Part shown: piece after piece, positions 8,627 to 17,552 of the stretch
Numbering within the stretch: position 1 is the first letter of the stretch
Layout: each line of letters begins with the position of its first letter
Origin: CBDEGU01 sp965238045
GTDB taxonomy: Bacteria > Acidobacteriota > Terriglobia > Bryobacterales > UBA6623
DNA length: 64,000 bases
Assembly: GCA_965238045.1 (NCBI GenBank)
Contig: CBDEGU010000012.1
Span: forward strand, 2,356,001-2,420,000
Reading direction: 5' to 3'
The notes under the pieces: generated by a model
Seen by the model: the letters and a program-made list of their open reading frames with translations, nothing else
What the model was told of the DNA's origin: nothing
Database searches by the model: none
Position numbers and translations under genes: made by a program

Positions 8627-8790
8627 AGTCCTCTTGTAGCTTTCATACTTGTGGCTTTGTCGAGCGAGGCGATCAAACGAAAGGTCGGATCGGCGGATAC
8701 TCGAACGGCATCGTTGAGATACTCGTAGCCCGCGAAGGGAGAGCAGCACAGTTGCCGCAGCAGATCGTTCAGTAGGAACTTCTTGTTCAC
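8617..8790 (-). pseudogene. Possible IS1380-type transposase fragment
   Basis: A 57-codon open segment on the minus strand (from GTG 8790) reads LLNDLLRQLCCSPFAGYEYL and NDAVRVSADPTFRLIAS. This resembles the conserved block of IS1380-family transposases in which a Gly-Tyr-Glu-Asp-like motif is followed by DA-R---DP-FR. The rest of the transposase is absent and no element ends were found. Confidence 0.45.
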
Positions 8791-9066
8791 GCACGGACAT
8801 CTTATCAGGACTCCTATTGTCGGCTTACAGGTAGTCGCCCCCGTACTTCGGTCGAGGGGTGCACAATTTGCACTGGTTTACCGGGTTCTGTATCATACCT
8901 TGCCGCGTGTTGACTCCACCCGGCCGATGCGTTCCGAAGGAAATCTTGTAAAGAAAATATAAATTCCCACTTAACAAAACAGCATCTAATGTTTGTTGTT
9001 GATCAATTTTTTCACCTACGGACATATATGGTCGCCTACGGTACCTTATTGCACTAGTAGCTCACG
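8791..9066. other. No gene seen
   Basis: This interval is relatively AT-rich in the middle. It carries the weak palindrome GTGCA-N5-TGCAC at 8859-8873. The one open frame on the minus strand (8825-9025) has no family features or convincing start. Confidence 0.4.
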
Positions 9067-9095
9067 TTGACGGGGTCGGGAGCCCCAGGTAGACT
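9067..9095 (+). promoter_or_regulatory. Sigma70-like promoter for the Xis-primase pair
   Basis: TTGACG at 9067-9072 and TAGACT at 9090-9095, with a 17-base spacer. It lies 28 bases upstream of the ATG at 9123. Confidence 0.55.
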
Positions 9096-9122
9096 GAGGG
9101 CAACACCAGAGGGCCTGCAGAC

Positions 9123-9326
9123 ATGACCGTGACAACCCAACATAAAGATAGCTTGTTGCTCGATCGCAGAGAGGCAGCCAGAATCTTGGGAATTTCAAAC
9201 TCCCTAGTCAGGAAGCTCATACGCCAGGGACGAATCAGCGTCGTTCGAATCGGACGTCTGGTGCGAATTCCCCGTGATGAAATTGTTCGGATCGCTTCCC
9301 CTCATAGGAAGACGGAGTCTAGATAG
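9123..9326 (+). CDS. Excisionase-like helix-turn-helix protein
   Basis: 67 residues with a MerR/excisionase-type winged helix-turn-helix (HTH_17): DRREAARILGISNSLVRKLI, then GRISVVRIGRLVRIPRDEI. Family knowledge: such small proteins act as recombination directionality factors or as regulators in integrative elements. It overlaps or closely precedes the primase gene, a usual pairing in phage satellites and integrative plasmids. The island context (integrase remnant, tRNA fragment) supports an excision role, but this is inference. Confidence 0.8.
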   Translation: MTVTTQHKDSLLLDRREAARILGISNSLVRKLIRQGRISVVRIGRLVRIPRDEIVRIASPHRKTESR

Positions 9327-9399
9327 GTTTAGGTGCCGATACGTCTATGCCACGATCGCGCAACTCCTGTGGGTATCGAAAGGACTGAGTGAGCCGGAA

Positions 9400-9975
9400 A
9401 TGGTTAGGTCTAGAATACAACTCTTGTCGAAAACCGAAATTGCGCAGTATTGCCGACAGCGACTGCCTGACCTCGTTCAGCGCGGGAGTGAGTGGCGAGG
9501 CCCTTGCCCGATGCACCAGGGCACTCGTGACTCGTTCGCGGTCGATCCTGCGTCAGGCGCGTGGTACTGCCATTCTCACTGCCAAGAGGGGGGTAACATT
9601 TTCCAATTGGAGATGAAGCTGACCGGCCGGGATTTTCCGGAAGCCAGGGCGGAAGTGGAGCGGATTGTGGGCCGCCCAGCAGTCTCGAAGCCAAGTGCGA
9701 TCCCTTCGAAGAGCCAGATCGTAGCGACATATGACTATAGGGATGAGCGCGGGCAGCTTCTGTACCAGCAGGTTCGCTACGAACCAAAGAAATTCAGATT
9801 CCGGCGGTCTGTTGGTCGGTGTGGCTGGATTTGGAACCTCGACGGTGTGCAGCGTGTTCTCTATCGCCTACCCGAACTCTTAGAAGCCGAGGAGGTGTTT
9901 GTTGGCGAAGGCGAAAAAGACTGTGATCTCGTTGTGTCCAAAAACTCGATCGACTCATTCCGACAGATGTTGTGA
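9400..9975 (+). pseudogene. CHC2 zinc-finger primase, truncated by an IS
   Basis: From ATG 9400 the protein has a DnaG-type zinc finger: CPMHQGTRDSF, then WYCHSHCQEGGNIF (Cys-x2-His ... Cys-x3-Cys). A linker and the start of a Toprim domain follow (VFVGEGEKDCDLV). The gene is cut right after the Toprim glutamate motif by the end of the integrase-core IS (about 9930). The last residues to the stop at 9975 are IS-encoded. The rest of the Toprim and any helicase domain are missing, and nothing on the far side of the IS clearly continues it. The role in an intact element would be replication priming. Confidence 0.8.
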
Positions 9976-10082
9976 TGGGGGATTCTTGTTCGGAACTGCG
10001 ACTTTCGTCCTCTTGTGTTGGTGGACTGACGCCGAGCGGGGTCGGCCACGTTAGAAAGAGGGTGGCACACCAAGCCCACAAA

Positions 10083-10112
10083 TGCCGCTGCTGCACAATG
10101 CAGCGGCGGTTT
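10083..10112 (+). terminator. Terminator hairpin inside IS copy 1
   Basis: GCCGCTGC and its inverted arm GCAGCGGC enclose an eight-base loop and are followed by GGTTTTTG on the plus strand. It would stop transcription entering the transposase gene from the left, protecting against antisense readthrough. Confidence 0.7.
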
Positions 10113-10130
10113 TTGTTTCTGGGGGATCCT

Positions 10131-11210
10131 TCAGGCAGCCTGTCGGTGGTAATACTTCAGCATGCCGCCCAGTCGCTCTCGACACTCGACTGGGGCGCTT
10201 CTCTTGGAATTGCGCCGGTCCGGGAAGATCAACTGGTTGTCCAGTCCCTGGTGATTGCGTTCGAAATGATAATGGGCGACGAACTCCTGAATCGTCCGGC
10301 GCAATGATCGTTCCCCGAACAGGATCATGCGATCCAAGCAGGATTCTTTGATGCTGCGCACGAAGCGTTCGGCGTAGGCGTTCAGATTCGGGGATCGTGC
10401 CGGTAGGCGGACAGTTCTTACTCCCGCTGCCGACAGCGTTTCTTGAAACTCCTGCGTAAACAAGGGGTCCCGATCGTGGATCAGATACTTCTTGCCGACC
10501 AGAAAACCATCGCCGTCGTCGGTCAAGTTGCGAGCGATCTGAGTCATCCAAGCCCCATCGGGCTGGGTCGTAATCCCGGCGATCTCGACTCGACGGGTCG
10601 ACAGTTCGATCACAAACAGCACCACGACTCGGACCAGACCGGAACGCGTCCACACCTCGACAGTGAAGAAATCCGCAGCAGCAAGGACCTCCCAGTGCAC
10701 CTGCAAGAACTCCCGCCAAGGGGTCTTCTTCAAGCGCTCCGGTGCAGGCTCGATACCGTGTTGTTTAAGGATGTTGGCGATCGTACCGCGTGCGACCCGA
10801 TGACCGAGATTGGCCAAAGCTCCCCGGATGCGGGTGTAGCCCCAGTCGCGGTTCTCCGTCGCCATGCGCAAGACCAAGGTTCGGATCTGTTTCATCATCG
10901 GGGGCCGTCCTGGACCTCGTCGCTGGCTGCCATCGTACTTGCGGGCAATCAGCTTTCGATGCCAGGTCAGCAAGGTGTCCGGAGTGACGATCGAGGCCAC
11001 CTCCCCGAGCACCTTGTGGCCTAGCTTCTTGGCCCTAACCGCTAAACGGCGCCGCTGCTCGTCGTTGAGTCGCAGCCGCTTGTTGCCCAGTTGCTCGCGA
11101 AGCACGCGGTTCTCTTCCTTGAGATAATCGTTGATGTCCTGTTGCTGTTGATTGGCCCATCCCGCCAGGACGATGAGAATGAACCGGAACGGGTCCAGAA
11201 CCTGCTGCAT
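10131..11210 (-). CDS. Integrase-core domain transposase
   Basis: I chose ATG 11210 (MQQVLDPFRFILIVLAGW); the frame is open to 11276. The N-terminus has a coiled segment NQQQQDINDYLKEENRVLRE and a helix-turn-helix. The rve catalytic core has Asp in AADFFTVEVWT, Asp in IHDRDPLFT and Glu in NAYAERFVRSIKESCLDR. The tail HFERNHQGLDNQLI is typical of this IS3/IS481-like clade. About 359 residues, intact. A frameshifted relative is at 58487-59567. Confidence 0.9.
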   Translation of the reverse strand: MQQVLDPFRFILIVLAGWANQQQQDINDYLKEENRVLREQLGNKRLRLNDEQRRRLAVRAKKLGHKVLGEVASIVTPDTLLTWHRKLIARKYDGSQRRGPGRPPMMKQIRTLVLRMATENRDWGYTRIRGALANLGHRVARGTIANILKQHGIEPAPERLKKTPWREFLQVHWEVLAAADFFTVEVWTRSGLVRVVVLFVIELSTRRVEIAGITTQPDGAWMTQIARNLTDDGDGFLVGKKYLIHDRDPLFTQEFQETLSAAGVRTVRLPARSPNLNAYAERFVRSIKESCLDRMILFGERSLRRTIQEFVAHYHFERNHQGLDNQLIFPDRRNSKRSAPVECRERLGGMLKYYHRQAA

Positions 11211-11306
11211 GGAGCGCAGGCTAGCACAGCAGCGGCCCAACGGAGCGTCTCTCGCATGGACCATAACTCTCAACAACAGAACACGTTCGAGTATTTGGAC
11301 ACTACG

Positions 11307-11901
11307 CGGTCCCAGGCTTGTCTTTCACCGAACCCAGTGTACTACCGGGCGGGGGTGGATGTCGCAATCTTTAGGCGAAAGGCGACAGCTGAAGTGCTGA
11401 TTGACCTAGCGGGGTTTTGGGAGTAGATCACCAAAAACAACAAGCCCAGAGAAGCCCGTGAAGGCGTTCTCAGGACCTAGGTGGACCTGGCTACTCGGGA
11501 TTCCCTAGTTCAGTCCCTCCACCCAGCGATCGACAGGACCGGCAAGCACCGGCGTCTTACATGCACGGATTCCAGTGCCGCATGGCGATGCCGCTAACAT
11601 CGGTTCGCCAAAAGAAGCCGAAAGTTGCCACGTTAGGCACACAGCGGGCCCTAGCAGCACCGATCGAAATGGGACGATCGAATTTTGTATATTTACCACG
11701 AGGGGTATTTGAGCGCTCTTCTGGCGGCTCAGCTGCGACGATCTTGGCGAAGAAAATCATCTTGGGAATCTTGTCGAATATCAGCCGAAACGTCTTGTCC
11801 ACCGAAACGCTTGTTGATCTGTGAGGCTTTGAACAGCTACAAAATTGACTACACCGACTTTTCGGGACGGAGGAAAATAGGCCGTAAGTTGTTGAAAACA
11901 T
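11307..11901. other. Island remnant, no confident gene
   Basis: This lies between the IS end and the tRNA-Pro gene. Several short frames are open on both strands (for example plus 11670-11824), but none shows a family motif or a good ribosome-binding site. The last 20 bases before the tRNA CCA resemble 2847-2864 and are part of the proposed attachment repeat. Confidence 0.5.
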
Positions 11902-11978
11902 TGGTCGGGGCGGAGGGATTTGAACCCCCGGCTTCCTGCTCCCAAAGCAGGCGCGCTACCAGACTGCGCCACGCCCCG
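11902..11978 (-). tRNA. tRNA-Pro(UGG)
   Basis: A complete cloverleaf is readable on the minus strand: acceptor CGGGGCG pairs with CGCCCCG, a D arm GCGC...GCGC, the anticodon stem CCTGC/GCAGG around the loop TTTGGGA (anticodon TGG, with G37 as expected for proline tRNAs), a T arm GGGGG/CCCTC around TTCAAAT, a discriminator A and an encoded CCA. The total is 77 nt. Its 3' half is duplicated at 2865-2910, so it was probably an integration target. Confidence 0.95.
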
Positions 11979-12038
11979 ACAGTTCCAGACCGCTTTCCCC
12001 ATAGGGTAACGTATCCGCCGCCGACTTATTGAATCCCT

Positions 12039-13128
12039 CATAATATAAGGTAACCCTTTAGAGGTTTCCCTCGTCTCTATAGACATGGGGAATCCAAGAG
12101 ACGTAAGACGAGATTTTGATGCTCTGGAGAAGCGTCGCTTGGAGGCCGTGCGGCTGGTCGTCGAAAAAGGTTGGAGTCAGTCCGAGGCGGCGCGGCGGGT
12201 GAAAGCGGCGCAGCAAAGCGTGAGCCGTTGGGTGGGCGAGCATCGCGAACGGGGCGCAGCCGGGTTGCGCCAGGCCGGGCGGGCCGGACGCAAACCGCGG
12301 TTAGACGCCGCCCAACTCGAGCGCCTGGAGTCGCAGTTGCTTCAAGGCCCCGCAGCGCACGGCTTCCCGACGCCGCTGTGGACCTGCCCGCGCATCGCTC
12401 GTCTGATCGCCGACCAGTTCGGCGTGCGCTACCACGCAGGCCACGTCTGGAAGATCCTGCGGGCGCTCGGCTGGAGCCCGCAACGTCGGGTCGGCAAGGC
12501 CCGCGAGCGCAACGAAGGGGCGATCCGCGGCTGGCAGCGCACGACCTGGCCCCGCGTTAAAAAAAAGCCTGCCAACAAGGCCGCACGATCGTCTTCATCG
12601 ACGAAAGCGGATTAACTCAGAAGCCGCATCGTTGCCGCACCTGGGCGCCGCGCGGCGAGACGCCGGTCCTGGAGTTCAACTTCAACTGGAAGAAGCTTTC
12701 GGTAGCGGCCGGGCTGAGCTTCCGCAACTTCTACTTCCGGCTGTACCCTGGCGCGATCGGGGCACTCGAGGTCATCGACTTCCTGAAGGCCTTGGCAGGC
12801 CACATCCAAGAGCCGCTACTGATCGTCTGGGACCGGCTGCCGGCGCACCGCCGCCGTCTGCTAGAGGAGTTCATCGAGCTTTCCGAGGGTCACATCGCAA
12901 CCGAGTACCTGCCGCCCTATGCGCCGGAGCTGAACCCGGTGGAATACATCTGGTCTTACTGGAAGCAGCACGAGCTGCCCAGCGTCTGCCCGAAGGACTA
13001 TGGGGAACTCGACCAACGCGCTCGCCAAGCACTACGCCGCATGCGCCGCAAGCCGCGTTTGATTGCCGCGTTTGATTGCCGCTTTCTGGAAGCAGTCTTC
13101 TCTTTGTTTCAATTGACGGGGTATTATG
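12039..13128 (+). mobile_element. IS630-family element
   Basis: Candidate ends share the inverted motif CATAATA (12039-12045 and, inverted, 13122-13128). This fits the short imperfect repeats of IS630, but I could not confirm a duplicated TA target. One transposase in two frames fills the element. Confidence 0.6.
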
Positions 13129-13166
13129 CGGGACTCAGTAAGCCCGGCATTCAGTGGTCCGCTTGA
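12085..13166 (+). CDS. IS630 family transposase, two frames joined by -1 slippage
   Basis: The first frame (12085-12615) holds the helix-turn-helix (WSQSEAARRVKAAQQSVSRW) and linker. The -1 frame carries the DDE core: TIVFIDESGL, LIVWDRLPAHR and PELNPVEYIWSYWK. The frames overlap at an A8 run, 12559-12566, forming the classic -1 slippery heptamer A AAA AAG (12561-12567), so a fused product by programmed frameshifting is likely. Near the 3' end, a 13-bp tandem duplication (13057-13069, 13070-13082) shifts the frame and replaces the normal short tail (IAAFWKQ...) with about 25 foreign residues. Confidence 0.85.
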
Positions 13167-13710
13167 GGGACCGGGAACGCTTGCGGTCGGATACGGCACG
13201 GGGCTGGATGAGTTAGTCATTTCCCTGCTGGATACTGTTCCGGGACTTCAATCGTTAAGCTTCAGAACCAGCTACTGTGTCGGTGTCGGTTGTCTGTTCG
13301 TAACTGGCGGATTGCCGACGTCCCTTCCGCCTCTCGCAAACGGAAACGTGATCACCTTCGACGATAATTCGGTTTTCCTCATCAACGGCTTTGCAGGCCA
13401 GGTTTCGGTTTCAGTGACGAGCAGTAGCGTGGACCAGATTGAGGAGGCCGTCTTGGAACTGCCCGTGACGGACTTCCAAAGTCCTAGTGGTCATCCCGCC
13501 GCTATGATTAGCATTCTCAGAAATATTGAGGCCGAGATCATGGCAGGCAGCATTGAAGAGGCAATACAGAAGCTCCGAAACCTTCGCCGGCGAGTGGACG
13601 GCTGCGGATCATCGCCGGACAGAAACGACTGGGTCACGAACTGCGGTTCGCAGGTCGAGATCCGCACTCTCCTTGGTCAGCTCATAAACAACCTGAGTGC
13701 GACCCCTTAG
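13126..13710 (+). pseudogene. C-terminal part of an unknown protein next to IS630
   Basis: A 194-codon frame beginning at the IS630 boundary. It contains beta-rich segments (VITFDDNSVFLINGFAGQVSV), then a helical region (AAMISILRNIEAEIMAGSIE, EAIQKLRNLRRRVDGCG) and paired Cys residues. This resembles the C-terminal helical region of some secreted or adhesin-like proteins, but I assign no family. There is no signal peptide or ribosome-binding site, so it is probably the 3' remainder of a longer gene cut by the IS. Confidence 0.45.
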
Positions 13711-14048
13711 GCGCCAAGTGCAACGCGGGCGTACCCACTGAGTTGTTCCCCTTCGAGGAGCCACTCCCTTCGGCGAAACCGGGACAGCCTCGATTCTTGC
13801 CAAGTGCTGGGCCAGTATCGTCATCAAGTCTAAGTAAATGAATGGCTTATGGGGTCAAGTCCGGGCAGGTTGCTGCTCGTACGAGATTGATGGATATCAT
13901 CTAAGTCGTTTTATTGTAGTTGTTTACCAGTCTACAGGCTGCGACCTTCAGCGAAACTGAGGCTGTCCCGGTTTCCCGGTTCCCCCCCCGGTTTTCCCCC
14001 GGTTTCCCCTGGATGTCCCCTATCTCCCCCTCGGCGTTGTGTTCCCGG
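13711..14048. other. C-rich intergenic stretch with a long-arm inverted repeat
   Basis: No gene is seen. A 17-base inverted repeat (GAAACCGGGACAGCCTC at 13775-13791; its complement GAGGCTGTCCCGGTTTC at 13959-13975) brackets 167 bases. Immediately after it lies a C-rich low-complexity run (about 13968-14020) made of CCGGTTTCCC-like units. Confidence 0.6.
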
Positions 14049-14843
14049 CTACCCGGTTTCGGCCGGTGGCCGGGAACCGTTCCCCCCTTGCCTGCTCCCA
14101 TTCGCGGCCATGGTCTCGAGCAGTTTCTCGATACGGTCCAATCTTTCCTTAAATTCTGTGAAGTCGGGTTGCTCGTCGGAGGAGATGAAATAGGCGCTGA
14201 TCGAGGCGGCGAGGGTCGAGATCATCCCCAGACCAGTCAGCATGAGAAACACGGCTAGGAGACGTCCGGTTGCGGTAACCGGCGTGATGTCACCGTAACC
14301 CACGGTGGTGACCGTCACAAAAGCCCACCAAAGGCCTCCCACCAGACCGTGCTCGACCGTGTCCGGCTCGAGGGCCGTCATGAAAGCACCGCCGGCCAGC
14401 GTGAGGACGAGAGTCAGCGAAGCCACGTAGATCAGGCCCTCGCGACCGAGGCACTTTTCTACAGCCGTCAGCCCTCGTGCGGCAACGGCCACGACGCGGA
14501 CCAGCCGAAACAACCTCAACAAACGGCTGAGACGAGCGACCCGGACGAGCGCCAGCACATCGGGCAACATGGGGAAGGAAAGGACGATCACGGCGACGCT
14601 GAGCCAGTTGCGGCGGGTATAGGGCCAGGGGTGCTTCACAACTCGGATCATGAAGCTGTACTCGACGAGGAAGACTCCCCAGACCAGCCAATCCAGCCCG
14701 TTGACCCACAAGGGATCGCCTGGGCCCCGCTGGATAATCGTCAAGGGAATCGTCGCCAGCGCGGCGGCAATGACCGAAGTATCGAGCGGCTTTTGCATTC
14801 GTGCCAAGAGTTCTCTGTATCGGGGTCGCGCTTCTTCTGCCAT
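14049..14843 (-). CDS. Voltage-gated potassium channel (six-TM family)
   Basis: This 264-residue inner-membrane protein has the S1-S6 layout. S4 at residues 101-123 carries regularly spaced Arg (RVARLSRLLRLFRLVRVV), and the pore loop holds the potassium selectivity filter TTVGYGD (about 179-185). A short C-terminal coiled segment (FKERLDRIEKLLETMAAN) could mediate tetramerisation. It functions as a K+-selective tetrameric channel. Start ATG 14843 is preceded by AAGGAGG, a strong ribosome-binding site. It appears monocistronic. Confidence 0.92.
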   Translation of the reverse strand: MAEEARPRYRELLARMQKPLDTSVIAAALATIPLTIIQRGPGDPLWVNGLDWLVWGVFLVEYSFMIRVVKHPWPYTRRNWLSVAVIVLSFPMLPDVLALVRVARLSRLLRLFRLVRVVAVAARGLTAVEKCLGREGLIYVASLTLVLTLAGGAFMTALEPDTVEHGLVGGLWWAFVTVTTVGYGDITPVTATGRLLAVFLMLTGLGMISTLAASISAYFISSDEQPDFTEFKERLDRIEKLLETMAANGSRQGGNGSRPPAETG

Positions 14844-16102
14844 GAATCCTCCTTACGGGGCTCTCAGTCTCCGCGAGGGGTGGGTCGCCGGCCGGCTCCC
14901 CGACCGTGCCTAGTCCCGCGGGTAGGGCGACTCTTAGTGTCGCGTCTGAGCATACGGCCTCCAAACACGGCGGGCTCTTTTTGTCAGCGCCTGGGCCTCT
15001 GCGGGCCTTGGGTGCGCGACATAAATGTGGGAGATCAGGCGGCCCTGGATCGTGCTTCCTAGTAATCCTCGAAGTTTCCGCTGATTAGCTTCAAAGAACC
15101 CAGTTTCGATTCACTTCGTACGAGAAGGCTCCGTCGCCCCACTGCGGATCTCTGCCCGGAAAGCTAAGCGGTGGTTCAGGGCCATCGTATTCCCACTGCT
15201 CAGGAGGTCCGCCGGCAGCGCCGATGGCGAAGCACCAGCCGGTGACGGTGCGACGCCAAGCGTACCAGGCTTGGCCATCCTTAGCCACCTTCACCGTAAT
15301 GCCTGAATCCAGCGGCAGACCCTGCCGGGTGAAGTCGCCGATGAGGTCCGACAGGTCCGGCCTGTACCGGCTTCCTTTGTTTCGATACCAATCCATCTGG
15401 CAGGTCGCCAGCCGATGGAGGGCGCTCGTCGTTTCCTTGAACTCACGGCGATCAAGGCGTCGGCCCTCAGCATCGGTTGCATCTGAACCGGCATAACGCC
15501 GAAGCCGCTCTTGCTCCTCAATGGGCGCTCGTTCTGCATCCCGCCGCGACTGCTGGAACTGAGCGACCACCTGCCGAGCGGCAGCGAAGTTGGAAGCAGA
15601 TGCAATCTGTTTCGACCAGTTCCAGGCAAAGGCATGGGTGTCGCGAGTTCTAAAGTGGAGTTTCGTGACCAATGCCAGCTTCGCGCGCCGACGTGCCCTC
15701 CGGTCGTTGGTCGCCTGGTTGATCCACTTGAAGGCCGACTGATAGTTGGCATAGAGGTTTAGAAGATAGATGAACGGAAGAAACCCGACGGTCAGCCAAA
15801 TGGGCAGAGCGAATTGGAGCAGGAGCGTGGGCTTATTGATCTCACGCCAGTCGGAGTATATCTGCTGTGCAGTGAAGGCCAATAGCGAGAAGCCGATTAA
15901 CGCGAGGAGGCCATCCGCCAGTTTCTTCGCACCGCGATCGCGATCGTTGTCGCCGACAACTATGGGGCACCATACCAAGACCGCCAGCATAGGCTGCAGG
16001 AGAAGTTCTGCGATCAAGCTCATCACGTACAAATTCATGAAGAATTCAACAAACACTGCGGTCCCAAACGCCAGTTTCACTGTGCGTCGAAAGAAATGGG
16101 GA

Positions 16103-16110
16103 CCGTCGAC
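16103..16110. repeat. Target-site duplication CCGTCGAC, left copy
   Basis: The 8-bp direct repeat CCGTCGAC abuts the IS256 left end; its partner is 17545-17552. Confidence 0.88.
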
Positions 16111-17544
16111 GAGGATGTCCGGAATTCCGTTGAAACAAGCGGCTCTCCGGAACCTGTAGTTTACGCCGCTTGGGCCTGAGCCGGTGGCGGCGTCGAGAGC
16201 CTGGCGAGTTGGTCGAGCAGCTTGGGCAAGTGTTTGTAGCCCTTGACCCGCCGGAAGTTTTTCTCCGCCAGCCACAGACCCGCGCCCACCCAGCGCTCGC
16301 GATGATCGCCTCCCCGCCAGCGCCTCACCCGGCCACAGACGCGACCCACCACCGAGAACGCCGACTCGATCGGATTCGTCGTCGCCAGCGTAGAGCGCAA
16401 CAGATCGTCGAGCCCGAGCCGATGCACCGTCAGCGTTTCCTCCATCCCTTCTTCGAGGGAACGCGCCGCCGATGGATTCAACTCCCTCAGATCGCCGTGC
16501 AGCTTCCCCAAAGCTTTCTTGGCATCTCCGTAGTGCGACATCGCATAAGCGTTGGCCATTTTGCGGTCCACCGATGCGCGGTATTCTTGCGGCAGGTGGC
16601 CGGTCACATTGCGGCGCTTGTGCATTTGGCAGCGTTGGATCAGCGCCATCTTGCCCGCGTGTTTGCGGACCGCCTTGGTGAGCGCCTTCGCGCCATCGAG
16701 CACATACAGCATCGGCACGGAGAAATCGGCGCCGCGCTCGGCCAGATCGTCCAATAATTCACCCACGACCGTCGCGTTCTCACTTGCTCCCTGCCGCAGC
16801 CCCAGAATGGTCTTGACACCGTCAACATTGACTCCGAGAGCAACCACGAGATGCTGAGCCTTGAACTCGATACCGTCGAGGTAGATGGCGCAAAGCTTAC
16901 ATTTGCCGAGCGGACGCTCCAAAATCCCGCGCAGTTTCTCGCGGCTGGTGCGTACAAAGTGCTCGCTCACCGCCGACTTTTCGATGCCATAGGCCTCGCT
17001 AAACTCCCGCACGGCTTTCGAATAATTGCGCGTTGAAAGACCGAGCATGAGTTTGTCCCAAACGGCGGCGTCGAGTGGTTCGGAGCGCCGGAACAGCTCA
17101 TAGCTGCCGAGGGATTCTTCGCGGCCTTTTTCGCTGCGCAACCGCGGCCGTTGGATCGGAACCTTCTGCCCGTCGACGACGAGGAAGCCTTTCTCATGGC
17201 CCCAGCGGAAGGGCTGTTGGTTTTCGCGCCGCTGGTATCGTTGGCCGGCGAGCTGGCGCACTTCGTTGTCCATGATGAGCTGCATCAACTCCAAGCCTGC
17301 TTGGCGCATTAACTGGCCGACGCCGTCTTGCAGGGCAGCGGCGACCTGCTTGAGCGGCAGGTGCAATTGCAGTTCCTGCTCGGATTCTTCTGCCTGCTTG
17401 TGGAACCGGCGGACGGCTTGTTCGCGGTCGATCTGGTATCGTTTCTTCATAGCGACTCTCCTTTTTGAAAGAACAAAACATCACTCCGAGCCTAACGGCT
17501 CGGAACGGAGAGTCGCTACTTCCTACGAACTATCGGACATCCTC
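16111..17544 (-). mobile_element. Second IS256-family element
   Basis: Both ends begin GAGGATGTCCG when read inward. The inverted similarity extends patchily to AGCGRCTCTCCG about 25 bases further in. It is flanked by CCGTCGAC on both sides and carries one transposase gene. The end motif GAG-N2-TGTCC is shared with the other IS256 element at 6358-7806. Confidence 0.92.
16161..17450 (-). CDS. IS256 family (mutator-type) transposase
   Basis: 429 residues, full length. Acidic catalytic blocks are visible in CAIYLDGIEF, LYVLDGAKAL and EEGMEETLT. The conserved RCQMHKRRNVTGHLP and the C-terminal LWLAEKNFRRVKGYKHLPKL are also present. Only moderately similar to the 6416-7705 transposase. Start ATG 17450 follows an AAGGAGAG ribosome-binding site. 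Confidence 0.95.
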   Translation of the reverse strand: MKKRYQIDREQAVRRFHKQAEESEQELQLHLPLKQVAAALQDGVGQLMRQAGLELMQLIMDNEVRQLAGQRYQRRENQQPFRWGHEKGFLVVDGQKVPIQRPRLRSEKGREESLGSYELFRRSEPLDAAVWDKLMLGLSTRNYSKAVREFSEAYGIEKSAVSEHFVRTSREKLRGILERPLGKCKLCAIYLDGIEFKAQHLVVALGVNVDGVKTILGLRQGASENATVVGELLDDLAERGADFSVPMLYVLDGAKALTKAVRKHAGKMALIQRCQMHKRRNVTGHLPQEYRASVDRKMANAYAMSHYGDAKKALGKLHGDLRELNPSAARSLEEGMEETLTVHRLGLDDLLRSTLATTNPIESAFSVVGRVCGRVRRWRGGDHRERWVGAGLWLAEKNFRRVKGYKHLPKLLDQLARLSTPPPAQAQAA

Positions 17545-17552
17545 CCGTCGAC
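17545..17552. repeat. Target-site duplication CCGTCGAC, right copy
   Basis: Right-hand partner of 16103-16110. Confidence 0.88.

Larger units (their letters stand above)
9930..11306 (-). mobile_element. Integrase-core (rve) insertion sequence, copy 1
   Basis: The element is bounded by inverted copies of CGTnGTGTCCAAAnACTCGA: the left at 9930-9949, the right ending at 11306. Related ends occur at 58391 (copy 2) and 62401 (solo end). One transposase gene is present (minus). About 180 bases of non-coding sequence containing a terminator hairpin lie between its stop and the left end. I found no target duplication. Confidence 0.75.

Noticed and set aside
8825..9025. 66-codon minus-strand frame
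   Set aside because: No ribosome-binding site or family feature, and it overlaps a palindrome; likely chance.
9930..11306. Target-site duplication for the integrase-core IS
   Set aside because: The flanking bases on the two sides do not match at any length from 2 to 9.
13968..14020. C-rich run as a CRISPR-like or tandem array
   Set aside because: The units are irregular CCGGTTTCCC-like words without spacers of constant length.
14290..14964. Long minus-strand frame opposite/overlapping the potassium channel
   Set aside because: It is a shadow of the channel gene in another frame; the TVGYGD-bearing frame is the real one.
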